Positions 1 through 6,473 of a stretch of 6,526 bases of DNA are shown in pieces; the stretch's first letter is position 1; each line of letters opens with the position of its first letter. The stretch lies in assembly GCA_020435025.1 (NCBI GenBank), contig JAGRAG010000071.1, forward strand, positions 1 through 6,526, in the 5' to 3' direction. The notes under the pieces are model-generated. The model worked only from the letters and a program-made list of their open reading frames with translations. It made no database searches and was not told the DNA's origin. The stretch is from Bdellovibrionales bacterium. GTDB lineage: Bacteria > Bdellovibrionota > Bdellovibrionia > Bdellovibrionales > UBA1609. The position numbers and the translations under genes are program-made.

Positions 1-1
1 G

Positions 2-58
2 AAAACGATTACGACAACTGATGAGTTGTTAGCAGAGGTGATTAATCTGAAGCGATAA
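2..58 (+). CDS. 3' end of an unidentified gene (partial, cut by left edge)
   Basis: The frame beginning at base 2 is open to a TAA at 56-58 and encodes the tail KTITTTDELLAEVINLKR. It is the longest open plus-strand frame at the edge: the other two stop at about 21 and 32. A strong plus-strand intrinsic terminator begins 26 bp after the stop, as expected for the end of a transcription unit. Eighteen residues are too few to recognise a family, so no function is offered. The frame starting at base 1 (ENDYDN then stop at 21) is an alternative gene end that cannot be excluded. Confidence 0.4.
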   Translation, partial: KTITTTDELLAEVINLKR

Positions 59-84
59 TAAAGTATTTGTTAAATAATGGTTTG

Positions 85-113
85 AAAGGGACAAGCTAGC
101 TTGTCCTTTTTTA
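85..113 (+). terminator. Intrinsic (rho-independent) terminator
   Basis: A stem is formed by AAAGGGACAAG (85-95) and CTTGTCCTTTT (100-110), with a CTAG loop at 96-99. It has seven Watson-Crick pairs at GGACAAG/CTTGTCC, then one G-U pair and three A-U pairs. The 3' arm runs into a U-rich tract (107-112), followed by ATTATT. The T-tract lies on the plus strand, so it ends the gene entering from the left edge and insulates the regulator that follows. Confidence 0.88.
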
Positions 114-187
114 TTATTCCTAGTCAGAAAGAATAGGCAGCCATCGTCATAGGACCCTCACCAAAGGCTCGGATAGATCATTTAGGA

Positions 188-216
188 TTGATGCTTATCT
201 TTTGGATTGATAAAAT
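188..216 (+). promoter_or_regulatory. Sigma70-type promoter of the TIGR02147 regulator
   Basis: A -35 box TTGATG (188-193; 4 of 6 consensus) is followed by a 17-bp spacer and a -10 box TAAAAT (211-216; 5 of 6 consensus). A start 6-8 nt after the -10 box falls at 222-224, on the ATG at 223. No Shine-Dalgarno-like sequence precedes that ATG. Together these predict a leaderless transcript. The call rests on consensus matching alone, and AT-rich DNA can produce chance matches. Confidence 0.55.
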
Positions 217-222
217 TTTGAT

Positions 223-993
223 ATGAATGTGGAACAAAAAGAGATTCAGGAAATTCTAAATAAAAAGTTTCAAGAGGCTCAAGTTCGAAACTCGCAGTTT
301 TCTTTAAGAGCCTTTGCCAGCCGTTTATCAATCAGTTCAGGAGCTCTTTCCCAAATCATGAACGGGAAAAGAAGAATTTCTGAACGTCTTGCATACGAGT
401 TGGCGGAAAAATTGAATTTATCAGATGAAGAAAAAACTCGTTTTTTGACGCCGTTTCGCATTGAAAAGAAGATTAAAAAAGGAACAAAGTACGAGGAGTT
501 TGATCATCATCAATTCACTTTAGATGAATCGTGGCAATTGTTCGTCGTATTAAGTTTGCTCGAAATTGATGGAGTTCAATTTACGACGAAAAGAGCTGCG
601 GAAAAATTAAGTCTGCCTGAGAACGCCGTCAATGACCTTATTGAGAAAATGCTCTTTACGGGGTTGCTTAAGTGGTCTCCTGAAAGAAATCTAGAGAGAG
701 CCTCCAAGAATGTAACGACAAAAGACAATGTGAAAGATGACCACCTTGTCCAATTACAGAATAAGTTCATGGAGCAAGCCATAAAGGCGTCACACTGTGA
801 TAGCAGCAGAAGGGATTACACAACGATGGTCATGGCCATCAATTCGCAAAAAATAGGAAAAGCAAAAAAAGTCATCCGCAAGTTTTACGATGATATCTCC
901 GCGATCTTAGAGGATGGGACTCCTGACACTGTGTATGGGTTGAGCATACAGCTTTATCCAATGTTGATGGATCCTACCAAATCCACTAAATAA
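223..993 (+). CDS. TIGR02147 / DUF4423 family HTH regulator
   Basis: This is a predicted cytoplasmic DNA-binding protein of 256 aa, close to the usual length of its family. Residues about 25-75 (SLRAFASRLSISSGALSQIM, NGKRRIS, AYELAEKLNLS) form a Cro/CI-like helix-turn-helix. Residues about 100-150 (DESWQLFVVLSLLEI to EKMLFTGLLKW) resemble a winged-helix segment. The C-terminal part (FMEQAIKAS, RRDYTTMVMAIN, KAKKVIRKFYDDI, VYGLSIQLYPM) matches the DUF4423 pattern that defines the family. Members are abundant in Bdellovibrio-like and Fibrobacter genomes and are mostly uncharacterised, so its target is unknown. The start at 223 is chosen because the family begins just before the (Y/F)SLRAFA motif and because the promoter points at it. 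No ribosome binding site is visible. It stands alone and converges with menG, so a role in quinone gene control is only a possibility. Confidence 0.88.
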   Translation: MNVEQKEIQEILNKKFQEAQVRNSQFSLRAFASRLSISSGALSQIMNGKRRISERLAYELAEKLNLSDEEKTRFLTPFRIEKKIKKGTKYEEFDHHQFTLDESWQLFVVLSLLEIDGVQFTTKRAAEKLSLPENAVNDLIEKMLFTGLLKWSPERNLERASKNVTTKDNVKDDHLVQLQNKFMEQAIKASHCDSSRRDYTTMVMAINSQKIGKAKKVIRKFYDDISAILEDGTPDTVYGLSIQLYPMLMDPTKSTK

Positions 994-1017
994 TTTCGTT
1001 AAAAGACGCCGGATGAC

Positions 1018-1737
1018 TCAAGCCGGATGTTTCACGATTCCTTTGTAGATAAAGCTCGCGCCACCGAGAATGCTTTTGTAGGAGCATTCAGAAAATTGAT
1101 CCGTCGATTTCATTATCTGAAGAAACTCTTCGCGAGCGGGAAATTTTGCCGATGATTTATTTAAGTATTCATAGGCATCTGAGTTTCCTGACACCCAACC
1201 ACCTAGTTTTGGAACCAGGTGATTGCAGTAAAAATTTATTCCGTACTGTAAAAAGCGCGAGCGATTTTGTCCTGTTTCAAGAATCATGACTCTTCCCCCA
1301 GGACGTGTCACTCGAGCCATTTCACTGATAGCTTGAATTGGGTTTTCCACATTGCGAATCCCATAAGAGATGCTAGTGATATTGAATTGATGATTTTCAA
1401 AAGGGAGGTTCATGGCGTCAGCCCACTGGAAATCAACAGGCATTTTCAGTTTTTGACTCTTTTCGCGACCAAACTTTAACATCGGTTCACAAAAATCCGT
1501 TCCAATAACGGTTCCGCTTTCACCGACGACTTTTTTAAAATCAAAAGCCAGATCTCCTGTGCCAGAGGCGCAGTCTAATACGGAATCACCGGACTGAGCT
1601 TCGCTCCAACGAACGAGACTTTTTCTCCAGCGGCGAGCCATTCCAAAGGTGATGAGGTCATTGGCTTGATCATAAGTATTTGAAATTGAAGAAAACAAAT
1701 TTTGAACAAATTCCGGGTTAGGGCCTTGAACTTCCAT
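1018..1737 (-). CDS. menG: Demethylmenaquinone methyltransferase (MenG/UbiE)
   Basis: A 239-aa SAM-dependent class I methyltransferase that methylates demethylmenaquinone to menaquinone, the last pathway step, acting on a membrane-embedded substrate. The UbiE/COQ5 signatures are present in order: YDQANDLITFGMARRWRK (22-39), SAM-binding motif I SVLDCASGTGDLA (52-64), GTDFCEPMLKFG (79-90), DAMNLPFENHQFN (107-119), YGIRNVENP (125-133), the post-II motif ARVTRPGGRVMILE (141-154) and FPAREEF (199-205). Length is typical for the family. It starts 8 bp after the DAHP synthase stop, with an AGGAG ribosome binding site overlapping that stop, so the two are almost certainly co-transcribed. The gene could also act on a ubiquinone intermediate (UbiE), but the adjacent menFDH genes favour menaquinone. 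Its end converges with the TIGR02147 gene across a 24-bp gap that has no strong terminator. Confidence 0.93.
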   Translation of the reverse strand: MEVQGPNPEFVQNLFSSISNTYDQANDLITFGMARRWRKSLVRWSEAQSGDSVLDCASGTGDLAFDFKKVVGESGTVIGTDFCEPMLKFGREKSQKLKMPVDFQWADAMNLPFENHQFNITSISYGIRNVENPIQAISEMARVTRPGGRVMILETGQNRSRFLQYGINFYCNHLVPKLGGWVSGNSDAYEYLNKSSAKFPAREEFLQIMKSTDQFSECSYKSILGGASFIYKGIVKHPA

Positions 1738-1742
1738 AGCTT

Positions 1743-1747
1743 CTCCT
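1743..1747 (-). promoter_or_regulatory. Ribosome binding site of menG
   Basis: On the minus strand AGGAG lies 5 nt before the menG ATG and overlaps the TAG stop codon of the upstream DAHP synthase gene (1746-1748). A ribosome finishing the first gene ends on the start signal of the second, which suggests coupled translation. Confidence 0.8.
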
Positions 1748-2543
1748 AAAGAACGGCAAGTTTCCGATTTACAGAAGACAAAAGGGGCTTGAGGGACTTC
1801 ATCAGATTTGAAAACTCTGGAAAGTTCAATGTTTGAAAACCATCGGACAACGCTTGATCAGGATGGGGATGAACTTCAATCATTAGGCCATCGGCACCTG
1901 CCGCCGCCGCCGCAAGAGATATGGGGATCACTAAGTTTCGTACTCCTGTTCCATGTGAGGGGTCAGCGATAACCGGAAAGTCGGAGTTGGCTTTGATAAA
2001 AGCAATGGCGTTCACATCAAAAACATTTCTCGTGTTGCTATCAAATGAACGAATGCCGCGCTCACAAAGAATAACCTTTTCATTACCTTCTTTGGTGATG
2101 TACTCTGCAGCTCCTAACCACTCCTTAATGGTTCCTGAAAAACCTCTTTTGAGAAGGACTGGTTTGTCGGTTTGTCCTAGTTCTGTAAGAAGAGAGTAGT
2201 TGTACATGTTGCGAGAGCCTACTTGAAAAGCATCCACCACATCCATCAAATCGGAAATCTGACGGGGGTCGGTGATTTCAGAGAGAAAGCTTAAACCCAC
2301 CTCTTGCTTGACCTCTTTTGCAAGTTGAAAAGCATCGCTACGTAGCCCTTGAAAACTGGAAGCATCAGTGCGAAGTTTGAACATACCGCCACGCAATAAA
2401 GTAGCCCCTTGGTTTTTGACTTCGGTAGCGGTCTCAAGAAAATGTTCTTTGGATTCAATAGAGCAAGGGCCTGCAATGACTACGAAATCATTACCACCTA
2501 TTACTTGATTGCCCACTTTTATTTGTTGGGTTTTCCCAGCCAT
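1746..2543 (-). CDS. aroF: 3-deoxy-7-phosphoheptulonate (DAHP) synthase, type I-beta, single domain
   Basis: Condenses phosphoenolpyruvate and erythrose 4-phosphate into DAHP, the first shikimate-pathway step towards chorismate. The 265-aa TIM barrel carries IAGPCSIES (23-31), RGGMFKLRTDASSFQGL (51-67), GSRNM (109-113), PVLLKRG (128-134), ILCERGIRSF (158-167), DPSHGTG (194-200), MIEVHPHPDQALSDG (221-235). The expected metal ligands Cys27, His197, Glu223 and Asp234 are all present. The FKLRT...SFQG segment marks a DAHP synthase rather than the related KDO8P synthase. There is no N-terminal ferredoxin-like/ACT domain and no chorismate mutase domain, so it resembles the minimal, presumably non-feedback-regulated form. 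The ATG at 2543 is preferred over a TTG at 2558 because GAGGAA sits 7 nt upstream of it. It leads a two-gene unit with menG and diverges from menF. Confidence 0.93.
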   Translation of the reverse strand: MAGKTQQIKVGNQVIGGNDFVVIAGPCSIESKEHFLETATEVKNQGATLLRGGMFKLRTDASSFQGLRSDAFQLAKEVKQEVGLSFLSEITDPRQISDLMDVVDAFQVGSRNMYNYSLLTELGQTDKPVLLKRGFSGTIKEWLGAAEYITKEGNEKVILCERGIRSFDSNTRNVFDVNAIAFIKANSDFPVIADPSHGTGVRNLVIPISLAAAAAGADGLMIEVHPHPDQALSDGFQTLNFPEFSNLMKSLKPLLSSVNRKLAVL

Positions 2544-2550
2544 GCTCAAG

Positions 2551-2556
2551 TTCCTC
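2551..2556 (-). promoter_or_regulatory. Ribosome binding site that fixes the DAHP synthase start
   Basis: Minus-strand GAGGAA ends 7 nt before the ATG at 2543-2541. The alternative upstream TTG start (2558) would place this motif inside the coding region, so the ATG giving MAGKTQQ is the better start. Confidence 0.75.
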
Positions 2557-2608
2557 AAGAAATCCGCTTTTATCTGCCAAAGTTCGAGACTTTTGCTAGA
2601 AAATTAAG

Positions 2609-2637
2609 TATTTAGTCACGAATGGGCAACCAATCAA
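2609..2637 (-). promoter_or_regulatory. Possible promoter of the aroF-menG unit
   Basis: On the minus strand TTGATT (2637-2632) is separated by 17 bp from TAAATA (2614-2609). The matches to consensus are modest (4 of 6 and 3 of 6), and the -35 box would lie inside the first codons of menF. The 78 bp between the divergent ATGs at 2543 and 2622 must hold most control signals for both units, but I see no convincing operator there and no clear menF promoter. Confidence 0.25.
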
Positions 2638-3716
2638 TGAAAATAGATGCGGGTCGTAATATTTCCTTAATGAAGGAGTCCTCGCCATTTTGGAAGCAAG
2701 GGGCTTTTGTTGCGCAATCCGACAGAGAATGGTGGATCGGTTGGGGGGACTCAAAATGGTCTGCCGAGCCGAAACCTGGTCGTTTGTGTTTCTATCTACC
2801 TGATTTTTTTCTTGAAAATAAAACCCCTTGGCTGGTGTTCTCTGATTTCCGTAAAGTTTCCAGATCGGGATTGATCCAAGAACTGACATCTATTGCGAAT
2901 ATAGATGCGATGAGTCGAATAGGGTGGAAGAATGCCAATAAAGAGATTTTTGCACAGAGGTTTTTGGAGGTGCAAAAGCGAATTGCTTCAGGAGCTATCG
3001 AAAAAGCTGTTCCCCTAATATTTTTTGAAGGAGAAGGGGACTTTAATGAGGAGTTTGTCCAGCAGAGATTTAAAGCTCTTACTTTGGAAACGTTAGCTAG
3101 CCCCTACGGTTTTTGGAAAGAGGGCCAAGGCATGGTGGGTGCAACCCCAGAAAGGTTGTTTCATATCAAGCAAGACCAAAGAAAATTGGAAACTATGGCG
3201 TTGGCGGGAACGGGGACTCATTCGGAAGATCTTTTACAAAATAGGAAAGAACGGATAGAGCATCAGTTGGTGATTGATGATTTAAGAAGAAGGCTGGAGC
3301 CTTATGGTAGAGTGGATGTCGGAGAAACTTATGAGTGGAAACTTCGTCACTTAAAACATTTGCGAACGGACATTGACCTTTGGTTTCAGAGGGACTTTTC
3401 CTTTGAAAAGTGGGTGGCCATATTGCATCCAACTCCAGCTCTGGGTGTGTATCCAAGAGAGAGTGGTTGGGAGTGGTTGCGTGATCTGAATTATTCAGAA
3501 CAAGAACTTCCTTTCAATCGCCTCGGGGCTCCTTTTGGAATCCTCTTGCCCAACGGGGACAGAACCTGTCTAGTTTCTATTCGACAGATCCAGTGGCGGT
3601 CTCATCAAGCGAGAATTGGTGTGGGTTGCGGAATCGTAGCGGAAAGCCAGTATGAAAAAGAGTGGAGTGAACTTCAGTTAAAACAAAACTCTATTCGTGA
3701 GGCCCTCTCTTTATGA
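2622..3716 (+). CDS. menF: Isochorismate synthase MenF
   Basis: A 364-aa member of the chorismate-utilising enzyme family that converts chorismate to isochorismate, the first committed step of classical menaquinone synthesis. The conserved C-terminal domain shows IEKAVP with Lys128 as probable catalytic base, GATPERLF (173-180), ALAGTGTH (193-200), RKERIEHQLVIDDL (208-221), LRHLKHLRTDI (241-251), ILHPTPALGVYP (267-278) and GVGCGIVAES with EKEWSELQLK (333-354). It is shorter than typical MenF (about 390-470 aa), with the reduction in the poorly conserved N-terminal part. Family alternatives (anthranilate, aminodeoxychorismate or salicylate synthase) are less likely because menD follows directly. 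The start is uncertain: an in-frame stop at 2613 rules out extension, no Shine-Dalgarno precedes 2622, and ATGs at 2637 and 2670 are possible. Its stop overlaps the menD start by 4 bp. Confidence 0.9.
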   Translation: MGNQSMKIDAGRNISLMKESSPFWKQGAFVAQSDREWWIGWGDSKWSAEPKPGRLCFYLPDFFLENKTPWLVFSDFRKVSRSGLIQELTSIANIDAMSRIGWKNANKEIFAQRFLEVQKRIASGAIEKAVPLIFFEGEGDFNEEFVQQRFKALTLETLASPYGFWKEGQGMVGATPERLFHIKQDQRKLETMALAGTGTHSEDLLQNRKERIEHQLVIDDLRRRLEPYGRVDVGETYEWKLRHLKHLRTDIDLWFQRDFSFEKWVAILHPTPALGVYPRESGWEWLRDLNYSEQELPFNRLGAPFGILLPNGDRTCLVSIRQIQWRSHQARIGVGCGIVAESQYEKEWSELQLKQNSIREALSL

Positions 3717-5296
3717 ACCTAGAGAGAGCGGGTCAGGTTTTGCAGTTACTTTATCAGTTTGGAGTCGACGAAGTCGTTTGCTGTGCCGGAGCTCGTAACG
3801 CTCCTTTCATAAAGTGGTTATCACAGACGGACCGATTTCAAAGTCGATTTCATTTTGAAGAACGTTCTGCCGGCTTTTATGCGCTCGGAAGAATCCAAAA
3901 GCTGAGAAAGCCTGTGGCCGTCTTTACGACAAGTGGAACTGCCGTTGCTGAACTTTTGCCAGCCGTTGTAGAGGCTCATTACCAGGGATTGCCTCTAATT
4001 GTCGTGAGCAGTGATCGTCCCAAAGAGTTTCGAGGAACCGGCTCTCCCCAGACAATTGAACAAAATAATATTTTTCAAATATATGCAAAGAGGAGTTGGG
4101 ATTTAACCTCTGCTTCCGTGGAGCTAGATCTTGCCTTTGCTCCGTCAAACGGTCCTTTGCATATCAATATCTGTTTTTCAGAGCCCCTTTTAACTGGTGA
4201 AATAGGTTCCTTGGAATGGACTCGTCATTCACGAAACACATTGAGCGCCTCACCCGTTCGCAGAGAAGAAATTGAAAATTTACGGCAGTTTTTTCATCAA
4301 GTCAGTCGACCGATGGCCATTGTTAATTCCGTGCCACAACCCTTTAGGGAGAGACTTATAGAGGAGCTCTGTCGGCTGCGGATTCCTACTTATTTAGAAG
4401 GAGCTGCGGGTTTGTCGGGAGAAAGCCGAATGGAGCCCTACATTTTAAAAGGTGAAGAAGACGATTTGCGTAAGTGGGCCTCACAAAATGAAATCGACGG
4501 AGTTCTTCGTTTTGGAGGTGTACCAACCCTTAGATTCTGGAGAGATCTAGAGACGAAATGGAGGGATCTCCCGGTACTTTCCGTGTCGCAAATGCCTTTT
4601 ACCGGTTTGAGTCGAATCAAAGATCCGGCTCTTTCCTTTCATGCATATTTTGAGTGTCGTCAGAGTTTAGGAGATGGCTGGGAGCGCAACTGGTGGCCTA
4701 GTGGCCTCGTGATGCCGAGCCTTGAAACAGTCGAGCAGTGGCAAGAACTGTCGCAAAGGTTTCCTAAATCGGAATGGTCCGGTGTTTTCGAATTGCAAAA
4801 ACGAATTTTACCTGATGAGGTTGTGTTTGTCGGTAACAGTCTTCCTATTCGTCATTGGGACTTTGTCAGTTCGTTGAATTATAAAAAATTGCCAAGTGTT
4901 TATGTCAATCGAGGCACAAATGGCATCGATGGCCTGATTTCCTCGATGTTTGGTGTGGCTGATGAAAACAGACGAACATGGGGCCTTATCGGTGACCTTT
5001 CTGCACTGTATGATTTGTCGGCTTTGTCTTTGAAGCAGTGGTTTCCAGAGGGAGATGTTAAGTTGGTGGTTATCAATAACGGTGGTGGTAAAATCTTTAG
5101 CCGACTGTTTTCTGATCCCGCATTTGAAAATAGACACACTTTACGATTTAAGGGTGTTGCTGAAATGTTCAATTGGAAATACAGCTTGATTGAGGACTTT
5201 TCTCAGTGGCAAGATTCAAAAGGTTGTGAACTCATTGAGTGGATTCCTTCGGAAGTGGAGACTCATGACTTTATGAGTTGTTGGAGTAAAAAGTGA
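3713..5296 (+). CDS. menD: SEPHCHC synthase MenD (thiamine diphosphate-dependent)
   Basis: Joins isochorismate to the succinyl-semialdehyde unit from 2-oxoglutarate, using ThDP and a divalent metal, to form SEPHCHC. At 527 aa it is slightly shorter than E. coli MenD (556). The N-terminal Pyr domain has CAGARNAPF (24-32), HFEERSAGFYALG (47-59, with the catalytic Glu that activates ThDP), TTSGTAVAELLPAVVEAH (72-89), SSDRPKEFRGTGSPQTI (99-115) and NGPLHINICFSEPL (146-159). The C-terminal PP domain has VFVGNSLPIRHWD (371-383), YVNRGTNGIDG (397-407), and the ThDP/metal motif GDLSALYD (427-434) through NNGGGKIFSRL (455-465). The start overlaps the menF stop as ATGA, with a weak GAGG 10 nt upstream, so translation is probably coupled. 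The usual Ser-Arg of the SPGSRS motif is Ala-Arg here. Confidence 0.95.
   Translation: MNLERAGQVLQLLYQFGVDEVVCCAGARNAPFIKWLSQTDRFQSRFHFEERSAGFYALGRIQKLRKPVAVFTTSGTAVAELLPAVVEAHYQGLPLIVVSSDRPKEFRGTGSPQTIEQNNIFQIYAKRSWDLTSASVELDLAFAPSNGPLHINICFSEPLLTGEIGSLEWTRHSRNTLSASPVRREEIENLRQFFHQVSRPMAIVNSVPQPFRERLIEELCRLRIPTYLEGAAGLSGESRMEPYILKGEEDDLRKWASQNEIDGVLRFGGVPTLRFWRDLETKWRDLPVLSVSQMPFTGLSRIKDPALSFHAYFECRQSLGDGWERNWWPSGLVMPSLETVEQWQELSQRFPKSEWSGVFELQKRILPDEVVFVGNSLPIRHWDFVSSLNYKKLPSVYVNRGTNGIDGLISSMFGVADENRRTWGLIGDLSALYDLSALSLKQWFPEGDVKLVVINNGGGKIFSRLFSDPAFENRHTLRFKGVAEMFNWKYSLIEDFSQWQDSKGCELIEWIPSEVETHDFMSCWSKK
5283..5286 (+). promoter_or_regulatory. Ribosome binding site supporting the GTG start of menH
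   Basis: GGAG lies 6 nt before the GTG at 5293, inside the last codons of menD. Spacing is near optimal and supports the non-ATG start. The GTG overlaps the menD TGA stop as GTGA. Confidence 0.7.
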
Positions 5297-6048
5297 CTTT
5301 GGTGTTAGCTCTTCATGGATTTCTGGGGCAAGGATCTGATTTTGGCTTTGTAGAGACGCAACTCTTTCGACAATTTTCAAAAGCTGAGGTCAATTTTTGG
5401 GCGCCAGATCTTTTTTCGATCAATGGGCTTTGGGGACCAGATAAACCAATGCAGGAGTGGGCTCAACACTTAAATTCTTTTGTAGAGAAAGAATTTGGAG
5501 AATCAAAAAAAGTGGTCGTTGGTTACTCTATGGGGGGACGGCTGGCGATGGAACTTTTGCGGGACCGTCCCAACCTCTGGAGTGGCTCGTTAATGATTTC
5601 AAGCAATATTCTTCCTATTAGAGAGGAAGAGCGCTCGGCCAGACAGTTTTGGGACTCCCGGTGGGCAGAACGGTTTCGACGGGAGATATGGCACGATGTT
5701 CTTTCTGAATGGAATCGCTTGCCTATTTTTCTTCCAGGCCCAGTAGAAGCTGTGACAAGAGATGAAGAGGATTTTGATCGAGAGGGCCTTGCACACGCTT
5801 TGTTGCAATGGTCACCCATTCATCAGAGAGATATCGACAAAGCCACCTTGGATGGATGGCAAAATGCTCATTTTGTAGTGGGATTAAAAGACTCTAAATA
5901 CATCGCTATTCAAGAGAGAGTGGCGGAATTGAACTCCTCTTTACATCTTCACCAGATATCTGGTGGCCATCGATTGCTTCAGGAGAATAGAGAATGGCTT
6001 GCACAAAAGATGTGTGAATTGATTCGTTCTACTAGCCAAGAAGTATAA
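5293..6048 (+). CDS. menH: SHCHC synthase MenH (alpha/beta hydrolase)
   Basis: Predicted to eliminate pyruvate from SEPHCHC to give 2-succinyl-6-hydroxy-2,4-cyclohexadiene-1-carboxylate (SHCHC). The 251-aa alpha/beta-hydrolase fold opens directly with LVLALHGFLGQGSDF (3-17, oxyanion region). It then shows the nucleophile elbow VVVGYSMGGRLAMELL (74-89, Ser79), the acid segment HFVVGLKDSKYIAI (193-206, Asp200) and the base segment ISGGHRLLQENREWL (222-236, His226), a complete Ser-Asp-His triad. GYSMGGRLA and the G-x-x-DSKY segment fit MenH better than generic hydrolases, and length is typical. The GTG start overlaps the menD stop by 4 bp. Alpha/beta hydrolases are easily mis-assigned by sequence alone, so the specific function leans on context. 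No obvious terminator follows within 250 bp. Confidence 0.88.
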   Translation: MTLVLALHGFLGQGSDFGFVETQLFRQFSKAEVNFWAPDLFSINGLWGPDKPMQEWAQHLNSFVEKEFGESKKVVVGYSMGGRLAMELLRDRPNLWSGSLMISSNILPIREEERSARQFWDSRWAERFRREIWHDVLSEWNRLPIFLPGPVEAVTRDEEDFDREGLAHALLQWSPIHQRDIDKATLDGWQNAHFVVGLKDSKYIAIQERVAELNSSLHLHQISGGHRLLQENREWLAQKMCELIRSTSQEV

Positions 6049-6309
6049 ATTTTTTTGGACTGAATGTCTCTGAGAACTCGCTTAGAATCTACAATTTAAA
6101 GGTCAATCACTTTTTCCGTATTCAGTGTCTAACGGATTTTGTCAGGTTCTTTTGAATTGCTCGTAAATTCAGTTTGAGAGCTCATTGAATGTGAAATTGT
6201 AAAAAGATTTCATGAATAGGCATTGGAAATTACAGGGTTTTATGGAGATTTGTAGAAAACGCTACCTGGCTGCAGGTTTGCAAGGCTATCAATAGACATC
6301 GAAAAAAAT
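6049..6309. other. Non-coding stretch downstream of menH
   Basis: I see no supported gene here. The most noticeable items are a 27-codon open frame (6212-6295) without a good ribosome binding site, and a small hairpin ACCTG-GCTG-CAGGT (6264-6277) without a T-tract, so it is not called a terminator. The region is AT-rich and has stops in all frames, consistent with an intergenic spacer or decayed sequence. Confidence 0.6.
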
Positions 6310-6334
6310 CTTATACCAATTCCATTAAATAATT
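6310..6334 (+). repeat. Left terminal inverted repeat of the MITE-like element
   Basis: Twenty-five bases beginning CTTATACCAATTCC are the exact reverse complement of 6474-6498. Excluding the outermost C/G pair, the repeat begins TTATACC. Confidence 0.92.
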
Positions 6335-6473
6335 ATGGATTTTTTGTGAGACTATTTTTTCGAAGGTTGTGCTTTAGCGATTGAGAGCCACCACAGGCGT
6401 GCCCAGAGGCACGTTGAGGATGGGTCGATTGAGCAAAAGTGCAAGATTCAAAAAATTAGTCACAAAAAAACGC

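Noticed and set aside
1000..1030. Direct repeat GCCGGATG (1008-1015 and 1022-1029) and a possible CCGG/CCGG hairpin between the convergent genes
   Set aside because: The stem is only four base pairs with a 10-nt loop, and the T-run on the minus strand is short and interrupted. The second copy lies in the last codons of menG. Too weak to call a bidirectional terminator.
1746..2558. Longer DAHP synthase starting at TTG 2558 (MRNLSMAGK...)
   Set aside because: The GAGGAA ribosome binding site lies between this TTG and the ATG at 2543, and the extra five residues do not belong to the conserved domain.
4808..5172. Minus-strand open frames inside menD, menF, menH and the regulator
   Set aside because: They overlap strongly conserved plus-strand enzyme domains and encode low-complexity, unrecognisable proteins without their own ribosome binding sites. 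They are shadows of the real genes.
6034..6060. Possible hairpin CCAAGAA / TTTTTGG right after the menH stop
   Set aside because: It pairs only through A-U and G-U apart from two G-C pairs, and the T-tract is used up in the stem, so it does not look like an intrinsic terminator.
6261..6280. Hairpin ACCTG-GCTG-CAGGT in the intergenic region
   Set aside because: Only five base pairs and no T-tract on either side; expected by chance.
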